A DNA stretch of 7,817 nucleotides from Methylobacteriaceae bacterium (GTDB lineage: Bacteria > Pseudomonadota > Alphaproteobacteria > Rhizobiales > Beijerinckiaceae): contig JAISTL010000208.1 in assembly GCA_031272615.1 (NCBI GenBank), forward strand, positions 1 to 7,817, given 5' to 3'. The translations under genes were made by a program, and so were the position numbers. This document shows positions 1 through 7,817 of the stretch, piece after piece; within the stretch, counting starts at the first letter, position 1, and each line of letters begins with the position of its first letter. Under the pieces are notes generated by a model. The model was not told the origin of the DNA. It ran no database searches and saw nothing but the letters and a program-made list of their open reading frames with translations.

Positions 1-2186
<2,186 letters not shown>

Positions 2187-2228
2187 GGGAACCTCACGAA
2201 AGTCATTTTATGCGGAAACAACAAGCGG

Positions 2229-3125
2229 TTATTCGGTGGGAATCGGCCGCATGCCCAGCAGATGGCAGACGGCATACACCAGATCGGCGCGGTTCATGGT
2301 GTAGAAGTGAAACTCGGTCACGCCGCGGTCGACAAGGTCAAGCACCTGTTCGGCGGCAACGGCGGCGGCAATCAGTTTGCGGGTCTCGGGGTCTTCATCC
2401 AGCCCCTCGAAACGCTGGGCCAGCCAGCCGGGAATATACGCTCCGACCTTCGCGGCAAACCCCGCCGTCTGCTTGAAATTCTGAACCGGCAGAATTCCCG
2501 GAACGACGGGAATGGTGATGCCGCGGGCGCGCACCTTGTCGAGATAGCGGAAATAGGCGTCATTATCGAAGAAAAACTGGGTCATGGCCCGGTCGGCGCC
2601 AGCGTCCACCTTGGCCTGGAGCACGTCGAGATCCTGGTCGAATGAGGCTGCTTCGGGGTGTTTTTCCGGATAGGCCGAGACCGTCACCTCAAACGGGCCG
2701 ATATCCTTGACGGCGCGCACAAGGTCCGCCGTGCGGGCGTAGCCCTGCGGGTGCGGCTCGAAGAGCGTGCCCGGGCCGCCGACCGGGTCTCCCCGCAGCG
2801 CCACGATGTGGCGCACCCCGGCGTCACGGTATTCGCGGATGACGGCGTCAACCTCGTTTTTCGATGCGGCGACACAGGTGAGATGCGCCGCCGGAGTGAG
2901 CTTCGTCTCCCGCACGATGCGGGCGACGGTGGCGTGGGTGCGTTCCCGGGTGGAACCGCCGGCGCCGTAGGTGACGGAAACGAATTGCGGCCGCAGCGGT
3001 TCAAGGCGGCGGATGGCCTGCCACAGGGTCTCTTCCATATCCGGAGTTTTCGGGGGGAAGAACTCCATGGAGACATTGAGATCGTTGGATGCGGCGCGGC
3101 TTTGGCGGGAAGGTGCGGCGTTCAT
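2229..3125 (-). CDS. metF: 5,10-methylenetetrahydrofolate reductase
   Basis: MetF reduces 5,10-methylene-tetrahydrofolate to 5-methyl-tetrahydrofolate with FAD and NAD(P)H, supplying the methyl donor for MetH encoded just downstream. The 298-residue product has normal bacterial length and covers the TIM-barrel flavoprotein. Visible motifs are EFFPPKT (21-27; Glu21 matches the catalytic Glu28 of the E. coli enzyme), FVSVTYGAGGSTRERT (48-63), ALRGDP (109-114; Asp113 matches the flavin-tuning Asp120), DAGADRAMTQFFFD (174-187) and FHFYTMNRA (272-280). The ATG at 3125 follows the TAA of the upstream regulator without a single base between, and only a weak AAGG lies 10 bases upstream, so translation is probably coupled to the regulator. 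The next in-frame ATG (codon 20) falls immediately before the EFFPP motif, has no Shine-Dalgarno and is rejected as the start. Residues 1-17 are a poorly conserved leader rich in Ser, Arg and Ala. Identification is secure. Confidence 0.97.
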   Translation of the reverse strand: MNAAPSRQSRAASNDLNVSMEFFPPKTPDMEETLWQAIRRLEPLRPQFVSVTYGAGGSTRERTHATVARIVRETKLTPAAHLTCVAASKNEVDAVIREYRDAGVRHIVALRGDPVGGPGTLFEPHPQGYARTADLVRAVKDIGPFEVTVSAYPEKHPEAASFDQDLDVLQAKVDAGADRAMTQFFFDNDAYFRYLDKVRARGITIPVVPGILPVQNFKQTAGFAAKVGAYIPGWLAQRFEGLDEDPETRKLIAAAVAAEQVLDLVDRGVTEFHFYTMNRADLVYAVCHLLGMRPIPTE

Positions 3126-4136
3126 TTAAACAATACCTTGGTTCGATGGGGAAAGCGGCCAGTCGGTGCGGATACGGCGGTCCTTTCCAAGCCACAGGGT
3201 GACGGTCAGGCCGTCGGGACGTTCAACGGGGGGCGGCAGGTCGCGGATGGCGACGCACTCGAGCCCGGCGTCGCTCATCCAGCGTATGACATCGTCATGG
3301 GAAAAGCCGAGGTGGCGGTGTTTCTGGTCGTCACGCAGGAACTCGAGGCTGTGGGGGGCGAAATCGACCACCAGCAGCATGCCGCCGGCGGAGATGAGCC
3401 GGGCCGCTTCGCTGACGGCGCGGGCCGGGTCGTCGAGATAGTGCAGCACCTGGTGCATGGCCACGAGATCATAAATCCCGGCGGGAAACGGCGGCGCGTA
3501 GATGTCCCCCTGGCGTAAATCCACCGGCCCGATGCCGGCGCGCTGCAGGTTGGATCGCGCCACGCCGAGCATGGCGTGGTTGGAATCGAGGCCGGCGAGG
3601 TGCGACACCGTTGGCGCCAGCAACTGAATCATCCGCCCGGTTCCGGTACCGAGGTCGAGAAAACTCCAGATGCCGCGGTTTTCCAGCAGTTCCAGCACAG
3701 CGGCTTCAACCGTCGCCTCTGAGGTGTGCAGCGAGCGCACTTTGTCCCACTCGGGAGCGAGATGGGAAAAGTATTCGTCGGCGGCGCGGGCGCGGGCCCG
3801 GCGGGCGTTGTCGAAACGCTCCCGATCTCCCTTGACGACGATATCCTCACGGTCCAGCGAGTCCAGCAGGGCGCGCAACAGCCGCAGCACCGGGTGGCTG
3901 TCCGCCAGGCGGAAGAAGGCCCACGCCCCTTCGCGCAGGCGCTCGACGATCCCCGCTTCCATCAACTGCTTGAGATGACGGGAAATGCGCGGTTGCGACT
4001 GGCCGAGGATATCCGTCAGTTCCGAAACCGACAGCTCGCCGTAACTCAACAGAAGGAGAATCCGCAGGCGGGTATCTTCACCCGCGGCACGAAGCGCGGT
4101 CAGCACTTGGTCAAGGCCCGGAGCACTGTTGGCCAT
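3126..4136 (-). CDS. ArsR-family regulator fused to a SAM-dependent methyltransferase (SahR-like), first gene of the met operon
   Basis: The 336-residue protein joins an N-terminal winged-helix ArsR domain (about 8-80, recognition helix around QSQPRISRHLKQLMEAG, 46-62) to a class I methyltransferase domain (about 120-300). The methyltransferase part shows motif I FLDLGTGTGRM (159-169), an acidic post-I loop GLDSNHAML (182-190), QGDIYAPPF (209-217), YDLVAMHQVLHYLDDP (222-237) and GGMLLVVDFAPHSLEFLR (251-268). Where metal-sensing ArsR proteins carry the ELCVCD box, this one has ELSVSEL (34-40), so both cysteines are missing and metal sensing is unlikely. Being in one operon with metF and metH, it fits the SahR group, ArsR-type regulators of methionine and S-adenosylhomocysteine metabolism. 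The ligand and the DNA-binding role are inferred; whether the methyltransferase domain is catalytic or a sensor is not known from sequence. AGAGGA lies 7-8 bases before the ATG. It probably represses its own promoter through the inverted repeat at 4151-4174. Confidence 0.88.
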   Translation of the reverse strand: MANSAPGLDQVLTALRAAGEDTRLRILLLLSYGELSVSELTDILGQSQPRISRHLKQLMEAGIVERLREGAWAFFRLADSHPVLRLLRALLDSLDREDIVVKGDRERFDNARRARARAADEYFSHLAPEWDKVRSLHTSEATVEAAVLELLENRGIWSFLDLGTGTGRMIQLLAPTVSHLAGLDSNHAMLGVARSNLQRAGIGPVDLRQGDIYAPPFPAGIYDLVAMHQVLHYLDDPARAVSEAARLISAGGMLLVVDFAPHSLEFLRDDQKHRHLGFSHDDVIRWMSDAGLECVAIRDLPPPVERPDGLTVTLWLGKDRRIRTDWPLSPSNQGIV

Positions 4137-4150
4137 GTCAGTTCCTCTAT

Positions 4151-4174
4151 AGATATAAATATATCTTTATATCT
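4151..4174. promoter_or_regulatory. Perfect inverted repeat, likely operator of the ArsR/SahR-like regulator
   Basis: The arms AGATATAAA (4151-4159) and TTTATATCT (4166-4174) are exact reverse complements separated by six bases. On the minus strand the site contains two tandem GATATA half-elements followed by TATATC. It begins 14 bases before the regulator's start codon and covers the -10 box of the candidate promoter, which is the usual place for a repressor site. An AT-rich dyad of this size suits a dimeric ArsR-type protein. That the neighbouring regulator binds here is an inference. Confidence 0.75.
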
Positions 4175-4194
4175 GCATTTTAAAATAATGACAA
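4159..4194 (-). promoter_or_regulatory. Sigma-70-type promoter of the regulator-metF-metH operon
   Basis: Read on the minus strand, TTGTCA (4189-4194) and TATAAA (4166-4171) are separated by exactly 17 bases, each matching the consensus at five of six positions. Transcription would start near 4159, giving a leader of about 22 bases before the ATG at 4136. That leaves no room for a riboswitch, so control is probably by the operator overlapping the -10 box. No other promoter-like sequence was seen inside the operon. Confidence 0.68.
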
Positions 4195-4198
4195 GAGG

Positions 4199-4208
4199 CT
4201 TTGCAAAG
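4199..4208. repeat. 10-base perfect palindrome upstream of the met operon promoter
   Basis: CTTTGCAAAG is a perfect palindrome lying 4 bases upstream of the -35 box (minus-strand sense). Its position around -45 would suit an activator or a second regulator site, but a 10-base palindrome can occur by chance in an AT-rich gap. No protein can be assigned. Confidence 0.3.
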
Positions 4209-4241
4209 TCCGTTGTTGTTATTTTCCAGCGGCGACTTATC

Positions 4242-4301
4242 TGTTATGAATAAGCGGATTCGTACATCAGCATCGCCCTTGTCATGAATGAGCGGATTCT
4301 T
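4242..4301 (+). repeat. Two-copy imperfect direct repeat (22 bases, period 38) with tiny ORFs ahead of the protease gene
   Basis: Bases 4242-4263 and 4280-4301 match at 19 of 22 positions; the core reads atgaataagcggattc in copy 1 and atgaatgagcggattc in copy 2. Each copy holds an ATG. From copy 1 a 13-codon frame (MNKRIRTSASPLS, 4246-4287) ends in a TGA that overlaps the ATG of copy 2. From copy 2 a 21-codon frame (MNERILVTPHRK..., 4284-4349) ends one base before the ATG of the peptidase gene. Neither tiny frame has a visible Shine-Dalgarno, so the repeat is certain but translation is doubtful. No clear plus-strand promoter was found in 4137-4350. Confidence 0.7.
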
Positions 4302-4350
4302 GTGACGCCGCACCGGAAGGGTTTCGCCGTTTTCTGCCTGAGGATTTGAG

Positions 4351-5103
4351 ATGGTTTCGCTCAGCCCGAATTTTCTGCGCCTGTTGATGGTTTTTGTGAT
4401 TTCCGGCGGGCTGCTGTTTTTCAACGTCTTCTCGTCCCCCATCGTTGTTTTCATATTCATTGTTTCCGGCTGGCTGGTGTCCCTGTGTCTGCATGAATTC
4501 GGACATGCCTACGCCGCGTGGCGCTCCGGCGATCGGGCGATAACGCAAATGGGCTATCTCTCCTTCGATCTGATGAAGTACATACAGCCGCAGTTCAGCC
4601 TGCTGATGCCGGTGGTGATTTTGGTTCTCGGCGGCTTCGGAATGCCCGGCGGCGCGGTTTACGTCAATACGTCGATGATCCGCAACCCCCGTCAGCGTTC
4701 CGCGGTCAGCGCCGCCGGTCCGGTGGCCACTCTGATGTTCCTTGTGTTCATGATGGTTCCCATGTGGCTGGGGCTGGACAATTATGTCGGCAGCGACCTG
4801 TTCTGGGGAAGCTGGAATTACCTCGCCAGGATTGAGGTGACGGCTCTGATTTTCAACCTTCTGCCGGTGCCGGGGCTGGACGGCTACGGTATCATCGAGC
4901 CGTTCATGTCTTACGACACCCAGGCGTCGATGTGGTATGCCAAGGGTTACGGCCCGTGGATTCTGCTGATGGCGATGATGTTCATCCCGCCGGTCAACAC
5001 GGTGTACTGGTATGTCGTGGAATTGCTGTCGGACATCGTCGGCATCGACGATGCCCTCGCCGGTATCGGCTTCACCAACTTCTTTTTCTGGCGCTTTTTC
5101 TGA
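4351..5103 (+). CDS. Site-2-protease-type intramembrane metallopeptidase (M50 family)
   Basis: The 250-residue protein is strongly hydrophobic, with likely membrane segments near 8-26, 30-50, 84-104, 118-140, 155-173 and 200-224. The zinc site is visible: HEFGH (His48, Glu49, His52) within a membrane segment, and FNLLPVPGLDG (168-178), whose Asp177 is the expected third ligand. AAGP (121-124) is a usual M50 motif between them. These proteins cut substrates within or near the membrane. No PDZ or CBS domain is present, so it is a minimal member and its substrate cannot be predicted. GAGG lies 7 bases before the ATG. The C-terminus is rich in aromatic residues (FTNFFFWRFF). It is transcribed away from the met operon and towards the cyclophilin-like gene, so it stands alone here. 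The family call is firm; no specific function such as sigma-factor activation can be claimed. Confidence 0.9.
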   Translation: MVSLSPNFLRLLMVFVISGGLLFFNVFSSPIVVFIFIVSGWLVSLCLHEFGHAYAAWRSGDRAITQMGYLSFDLMKYIQPQFSLLMPVVILVLGGFGMPGGAVYVNTSMIRNPRQRSAVSAAGPVATLMFLVFMMVPMWLGLDNYVGSDLFWGSWNYLARIEVTALIFNLLPVPGLDGYGIIEPFMSYDTQASMWYAKGYGPWILLMAMMFIPPVNTVYWYVVELLSDIVGIDDALAGIGFTNFFFWRFF

Positions 5104-5116
5104 AAAGAAGCTTTTC
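5102..5116. terminator. Weak hairpin between convergent genes, possible bidirectional terminator
   Basis: GAAAAG (5102-5107) pairs with CTTTTC (5111-5116) around a three-base loop, starting inside the stop codon of the peptidase gene. A second small dyad, GGTT-CAG-AACC, follows within the 32-base gap. The stems are short and AT-rich and no proper T-run follows on either strand, so this is only a tentative terminator supported mainly by its place between converging genes. Confidence 0.25.
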
Positions 5117-5135
5117 GGCGGGGTTCAGAACCGAC

Positions 5136-5576
5136 TCACTCGATGATTTCAAGGCTGGCGGCAAAATCGCCTTTCTGTGCCGCCAATATTTCCTTGCCGG
5201 ATTCAATACGTCCCAGAATGTAAAGGCCGGACGCCCTGCCGGAGCCCTTGTAAAACACCGCCAGATTGCCCCACGGCGCATAATAGGCGAAATCACCGGT
5301 AACGTCGTGAAACTCTTCAGCTCCGGTCGTATTCAGCTCGCGGGGCAGATAGGTGATTTTCTCTGCGCCGGCGTAGTCTTTGAAGACCGCTGTGAGAGGC
5401 AGCAGCGCCGCGAAATCGGCGCTCACGGAGGAATCATTCAACGCCACAATCACATCACCGGTATCCAGGCGCATCAGCATCTTCATTTTATAGTAGTCCT
5501 GCGCGCGAGACGCATGGGAACTCCCGAGGACAACGGCGGCAACGAACAAAACGGCGAGTTTTTGAAACGTATTCAT
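5136..5576 (-). CDS. Exported cyclophilin-like fold protein
   Basis: The 146-residue product starts with a clear signal peptide: MNTFQK, a hydrophobic stretch LAVLFVAAVVLG (7-18), and a probable signal peptidase I site after SRA (25), before QDYYK. The mature part of about 120 residues matches the small cyclophilin-like family: GDVIVALNDSSVSADFAALL (40-59), LPLTAVFKDYAGAEKITYLP (59-78), GDFAYYAPWGNLAVFY (94-109) and SGLYILGRI (116-124). The fold resembles prolyl isomerases, but members of this group are mostly uncharacterised and isomerase activity should not be assumed. There is no cysteine. CAGGAGA lies 6 bases before the ATG. The gene follows rpoD by 69 bases on the same strand and may be transcribed from its own promoter at 5621-5649 or by read-through. 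Location is probably periplasmic. The fold assignment is from remembered family motifs and is fairly confident. Confidence 0.85.
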   Translation of the reverse strand: MNTFQKLAVLFVAAVVLGSSHASRAQDYYKMKMLMRLDTGDVIVALNDSSVSADFAALLPLTAVFKDYAGAEKITYLPRELNTTGAEEFHDVTGDFAYYAPWGNLAVFYKGSGRASGLYILGRIESGKEILAAQKGDFAASLEIIE

Positions 5577-5620
5577 CGACGGTCTCCTGAAATAGCCGGC
5601 GGCGGAACGAAGCCGATGTC

Positions 5621-5649
5621 AGGTTAGCGCTCCAGGCTTCCGGTGTCAA
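5621..5649 (-). promoter_or_regulatory. Candidate promoter of the cyclophilin-like gene, overlapping the rpoD stop codon
   Basis: On the minus strand a perfect -35 TTGACA (5644-5649) is followed after 17 bases by TAACCT (5621-5626), a poor -10 with three of six consensus matches. The rpoD TGA lies inside the -35 box. Transcription would start near 5614, leaving about 38 bases before the ATG. In alphaproteobacteria the -35 box is often the better conserved element, which helps the case. Confidence 0.42.
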
Positions 5650-7646
5650 TTATCCAAAAAGCTCCTGAGCCGGCGGCTCCTTGAGGGATGTTTCAGCTTG
5701 CGCAGGGCTTTGGCTTCAATCTGGCGGATACGTTCGCGGGTCACCGAGAACTGCTGGCCGACTTCTTCCAGCGTGTGGTCGGTGTTCATGCCGATGCCGA
5801 ACCGCATGCGCAGCACCCGCTCCTCGCGCGGCGTCAGCGATGCGAGCACCCGCGTCGTTGTTTCACGCAGGTTGGATTGGATGGCGGCGTCCACCGGAAG
5901 AACGGCATTCTTGTCTTCGATGAAATCGCCAAGATGGGAATCCTCTTCGTCGCCGATGGGGGTTTCCAGAGAAATCGGCTCCTTGGCGATTTTCAGGACC
6001 TTCCGAACTTTTTCCAGTGGCATGGACAGTTTCTCGGAAAGCTCCTCGGGGGTCGGTTCACGGCCGGTTTCATTCAGCATCTGCCGCGACGTGCGCACGA
6101 TTTTGTTGATGGTTTCAATCATGTGCACCGGAATACGGATGGTCCGCGCCTGGTCGGCGATGGAACGGGTGATGGCCTGACGGATCCACCATGTCGCGTA
6201 GGTCGAGAACTTGTAGCCGCGCCGGTATTCAAACTTGTCCACCGCCTTCATCAAACCGATATTGCCCTCCTGGATGAGATCCAGAAACTGCAAACCGCGG
6301 TTGGTGTATTTTTTGGCGATGGAAATCACCAGACGCAGATTGGCTTCAATCATTTCCTTCTTGGCGATGCGGGATTCCCGTTCGCCTTTCTGCACCATGG
6401 CGACGATGCGGCGGAATTCCACCAGGTTCAAGCCGGTTTCCTCGGCGAGGTCGCGGATGCGTTTAATCAGATCTTCCGCCTGGTCCCGCCCGTTCTCGGC
6501 CAGAGATTGCCAACCCTTGTTGTCCAGCGCGGCAACCTTGTCCAGCCAGTTGGGGTCGGTGCTGGCGCCGTGGTAGCGCTTGAGGAATTCCTCGCGGGTG
6601 ACGCCGTGGCTCTCGGAGAGACGCAGCAGACGCCCTTCCAGGGAAATCAACCGCTTGTTGATGTCGTACAACTGTTCCACCAGAGTCTCGATGCGGGTGT
6701 TGTTGAGCGACAGGGATTTGACATCCAGCACCACATCCTCGTGCAGCTTGCGGTATTTCTTGTCCTGCGCGGGTGTGACGGGTTTATCCTGCTGTTGCAG
6801 TTCCATATGCTGGATCTGCAGCTGGCGCAGTTTTTTGTAGTTCTCGCCGATTCGCTCAAAAGTCTCGAATACGCGGGGCTTCAGTTCAGCTTCCATGGCC
6901 GAGAGCGACACATTGTTATCGATGTCGTCATCGTCCACTTCCGGTTCGACGATGACCTCTTCGCCGTCTTCATTGATGACAACCGTGGGCCCGGGGGGCG
7001 TAACCTCCTCCGGAGGCTGGGGCGCCTGCGGCGCCTTGCTGTCCGGCCCGGAATAGGTCGCTTCCAAGTCAATGATGTCCCGAAGGAATCCCCGTCCTTC
7101 CTTCAGTTCTTCATGCCAGATGATAATGGCCTGAAAGGTGAGGGGGCTTTCGCACAGGCCCGCAATCATCGCTTCGCGTCCGGCCTCTATGCGTTTGGCG
7201 ATGGCGATTTCGCCCTCGCGGGACAACAGCTCCACCGAGCCCATTTCCCTCAGATACATGCGCACGGGATCATCGGTACGGTCAGCCGGTTCCCGGGTGG
7301 TTTCCGGGCGGATCATAACCGCGCGGCCGGCAGAGGCGCTCGGAACGATTTCACTTCCGTCGCTTTCGGCGTCTTCCTCCGCCTCCCGCGACTCATCTTC
7401 GTCTTCAGATTCAACGATGTTGAAACCGTGCTCCGAAAGCTGCGCGAGAATATCCTCGATCTGCTCCGTCGAGAATTCCTCCTGAGGCAGCAGTTCGTTC
7501 ACTTCGTCATAGGTGACATAGCCGCGCTTTTGAGCGAGCTTCATCAATTTTCTGAGAGCGCGATCAGTGATGTCGATAACCGGGCCGTCCCGCTGGATTT
7601 CCTGACCGGCATCTCCGTCTTCGCGTTCCGTCACATCTGTAGCCAT
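5646..7646 (-). CDS. rpoD: RNA polymerase primary sigma factor (sigma-70)
   Basis: RpoD directs RNA polymerase to housekeeping promoters. The 666-residue product shows all regions in order: region 1.1 (about 20-80), region 1.2 with [20 protein letters not shown] (126-145), a long non-conserved region (about 160-420), region 2 with [20 protein letters not shown] (435-454), [19 protein letters not shown] (456-474) and the -10-binding [15 protein letters not shown] (478-492), region 3 (about 500-580), and region 4 with [16 protein letters not shown] (604-619) and the helix-turn-helix [20 protein letters not shown] (625-644). It ends in [14 protein letters not shown]. The ATG at 7646 is chosen because AGGA lies 5 bases upstream and the protein then begins [10 protein letters not shown]; a TTG at 7691 would add 15 residues with no ribosome site. 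An acidic stretch (79-99) and a Pro-rich stretch (201-220) sit in linker regions. Its neighbour dnaG, usual in this group, is not visible. Confidence 0.98.
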   Translation of the reverse strand: MATDVTEREDGDAGQEIQRDGPVIDITDRALRKLMKLAQKRGYVTYDEVNELLPQEEFSTEQIEDILAQLSEHGFNIVESEDEDESREAEEDAESDGSEIVPSASAGRAVMIRPETTREPADRTDDPVRMYLREMGSVELLSREGEIAIAKRIEAGREAMIAGLCESPLTFQAIIIWHEELKEGRGFLRDIIDLEATYSGPDSKAPQAPQPPEEVTPPGPTVVINEDGEEVIVEPEVDDDDIDNNVSLSAMEAELKPRVFETFERIGENYKKLRQLQIQHMELQQQDKPVTPAQDKKYRKLHEDVVLDVKSLSLNNTRIETLVEQLYDINKRLISLEGRLLRLSESHGVTREEFLKRYHGASTDPNWLDKVAALDNKGWQSLAENGRDQAEDLIKRIRDLAEETGLNLVEFRRIVAMVQKGERESRIAKKEMIEANLRLVISIAKKYTNRGLQFLDLIQEGNIGLMKAVDKFEYRRGYKFSTYATWWIRQAITRSIADQARTIRIPVHMIETINKIVRTSRQMLNETGREPTPEELSEKLSMPLEKVRKVLKIAKEPISLETPIGDEEDSHLGDFIEDKNAVLPVDAAIQSNLRETTTRVLASLTPREERVLRMRFGIGMNTDHTLEEVGQQFSVTRERIRQIEAKALRKLKHPSRSRRLRSFLDN

Positions 7647-7746
7647 GTTCTTCCTGCGTCCAAGGCACCCGGAAACGTCTCCGTCCACCAACCGTTACCG
7701 GTTCCTCACAAGCGTCCGGCAAAAGCTGATAAATGAGTCGCGCCAT

Positions 7747-7784
7747 GAGAGAAACACTTTATTTCCGCATTTGGTGTTTTTCTC
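7747..7784. repeat. 11-base inverted repeat around the rpoD promoter
   Basis: GAGAGAAACAC (7747-7757) and GTGTTTTTCTC (7774-7784) are reverse complements at 10 of 11 positions, the eleventh being a possible G-U pair, with a 16-base spacer. In the direction of rpoD the right arm overlaps the candidate -35 box and the spacer holds the -10 box. It could be a regulator site or the stem of a transcript from the upstream gene; no T-run follows, so a classic terminator is less likely. Confidence 0.5.
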
Positions 7785-7786
7785 AA
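7758..7786 (-). promoter_or_regulatory. Candidate sigma-70-type promoter of rpoD
   Basis: On the minus strand TTGAGA (7781-7786; five of six consensus matches) is followed after 17 bases by AATAAA (7758-7763; four of six). Transcription would begin near 7751, giving a leader of about 105 bases. The remainder of 7647-7817 has no recognisable gene. rpoD may also be read from promoters beyond the right edge. Confidence 0.42.
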
Positions 7787-7817
7787 GGGAGGCTGCTTCT
7801 TGTGGAAAAAGGTTTCC

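Noticed and set aside
2187..2228. A separate promoter, riboswitch or operator in the metF-metH gap
   Set aside because: The gap is only 42 bases, holds just the metH ribosome site, and lacks the dyad seen at 4151-4174.
2658..3518. A 286-codon plus-strand open frame across metF and the regulator
   Set aside because: Antisense to two secure genes, with composition typical of a GC-rich shadow frame.
4167..4460. A 97-codon minus-strand frame covering the intergenic region and the start of the peptidase gene
   Set aside because: It lies antisense to the peptidase N-terminus, runs over the met promoter, and its translation is polar and without motifs.
5577..5645. A rho-independent terminator after rpoD
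   Set aside because: Only a 6-base dyad (GAAGCC/GGCTTC) with a 20-base loop and no T-run is present, which is too weak.
7647..7691. A 15-residue N-terminal extension of RpoD from a TTG start
   Set aside because: No ribosome site precedes the TTG, while the ATG at 7646 has AGGA at good spacing and gives a normal RpoD N-terminus.
5688..7736. A 682-codon open frame on the plus strand running antisense through almost all of rpoD
   Set aside because: It is a product of the strong G/C third-position bias of rpoD on the other strand. Its translation has no recognisable motif, while the minus-strand frame is an unmistakable RpoD.
7564..7746. A 60-codon minus-strand frame starting upstream of rpoD and overlapping its beginning
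   Set aside because: It has no Shine-Dalgarno, overlaps rpoD by about 80 bases in another frame, and its Arg-rich end is just the rpoD codons read out of frame.
7695..7817. Possible 3' end of an upstream gene (such as dnaG) entering from the right edge
   Set aside because: Two minus-strand frames stay open for about 40 codons from the edge, but neither translation shows a recognisable DnaG end, and the region is AT-rich and promoter-like. It cannot be called.

Overview
The window looks like chromosomal DNA of a GC-rich proteobacterium, most likely an alphaproteobacterium. The main pointers are the RpoD sequence (666 residues with a long acidic, proline-rich non-conserved region) and an ArsR/methyltransferase fusion sitting directly in front of metF and metH. 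No sequence search was run, so the lineage is an inference. No rRNA, tRNA, insertion sequence, CRISPR or phage gene was seen. This is mostly housekeeping DNA.

From about 4194 down to base 1, all on the minus strand, lies a methionine/one-carbon operon: an ArsR-type regulator fused to a SAM-dependent methyltransferase (SahR-like), then metF, then metH, which runs off the left edge. The regulator's stop codon and the metF start codon are directly adjacent, and only 42 bases separate metF from metH. MetF makes 5-methyl-tetrahydrofolate, and MetH uses it to turn homocysteine into methionine. The regulator probably senses a metabolite of this cycle (S-adenosylhomocysteine or S-adenosylmethionine). 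A strong promoter with a perfect 9-base inverted repeat over its -10 box lies just upstream of the regulator, which suggests autoregulation of the whole operon.

From 4137 to 4350 is a divergent intergenic region with a 22-base direct repeat (period 38). It is followed on the plus strand by a membrane-embedded site-2-protease-type metallopeptidase (4351-5103), the only clear plus-strand gene.

The right part, on the minus strand, holds rpoD (5646-7646), the housekeeping sigma factor. Downstream of it is a small exported cyclophilin-like protein (5136-5576) with a candidate promoter of its own whose -35 box overlaps the rpoD stop codon. Upstream of rpoD, 7647-7817 holds a candidate promoter embedded in an 11-base inverted repeat. 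The gene further upstream (often dnaG in this group) is not recognisable before the window ends.

Nothing here is a convincing wholly new system. The points most worth a second look are the operator/promoter of the met operon, the fused regulator without a metal site, the repeat-plus-tiny-ORF leader in front of the protease gene, and the inverted repeat around the rpoD promoter.
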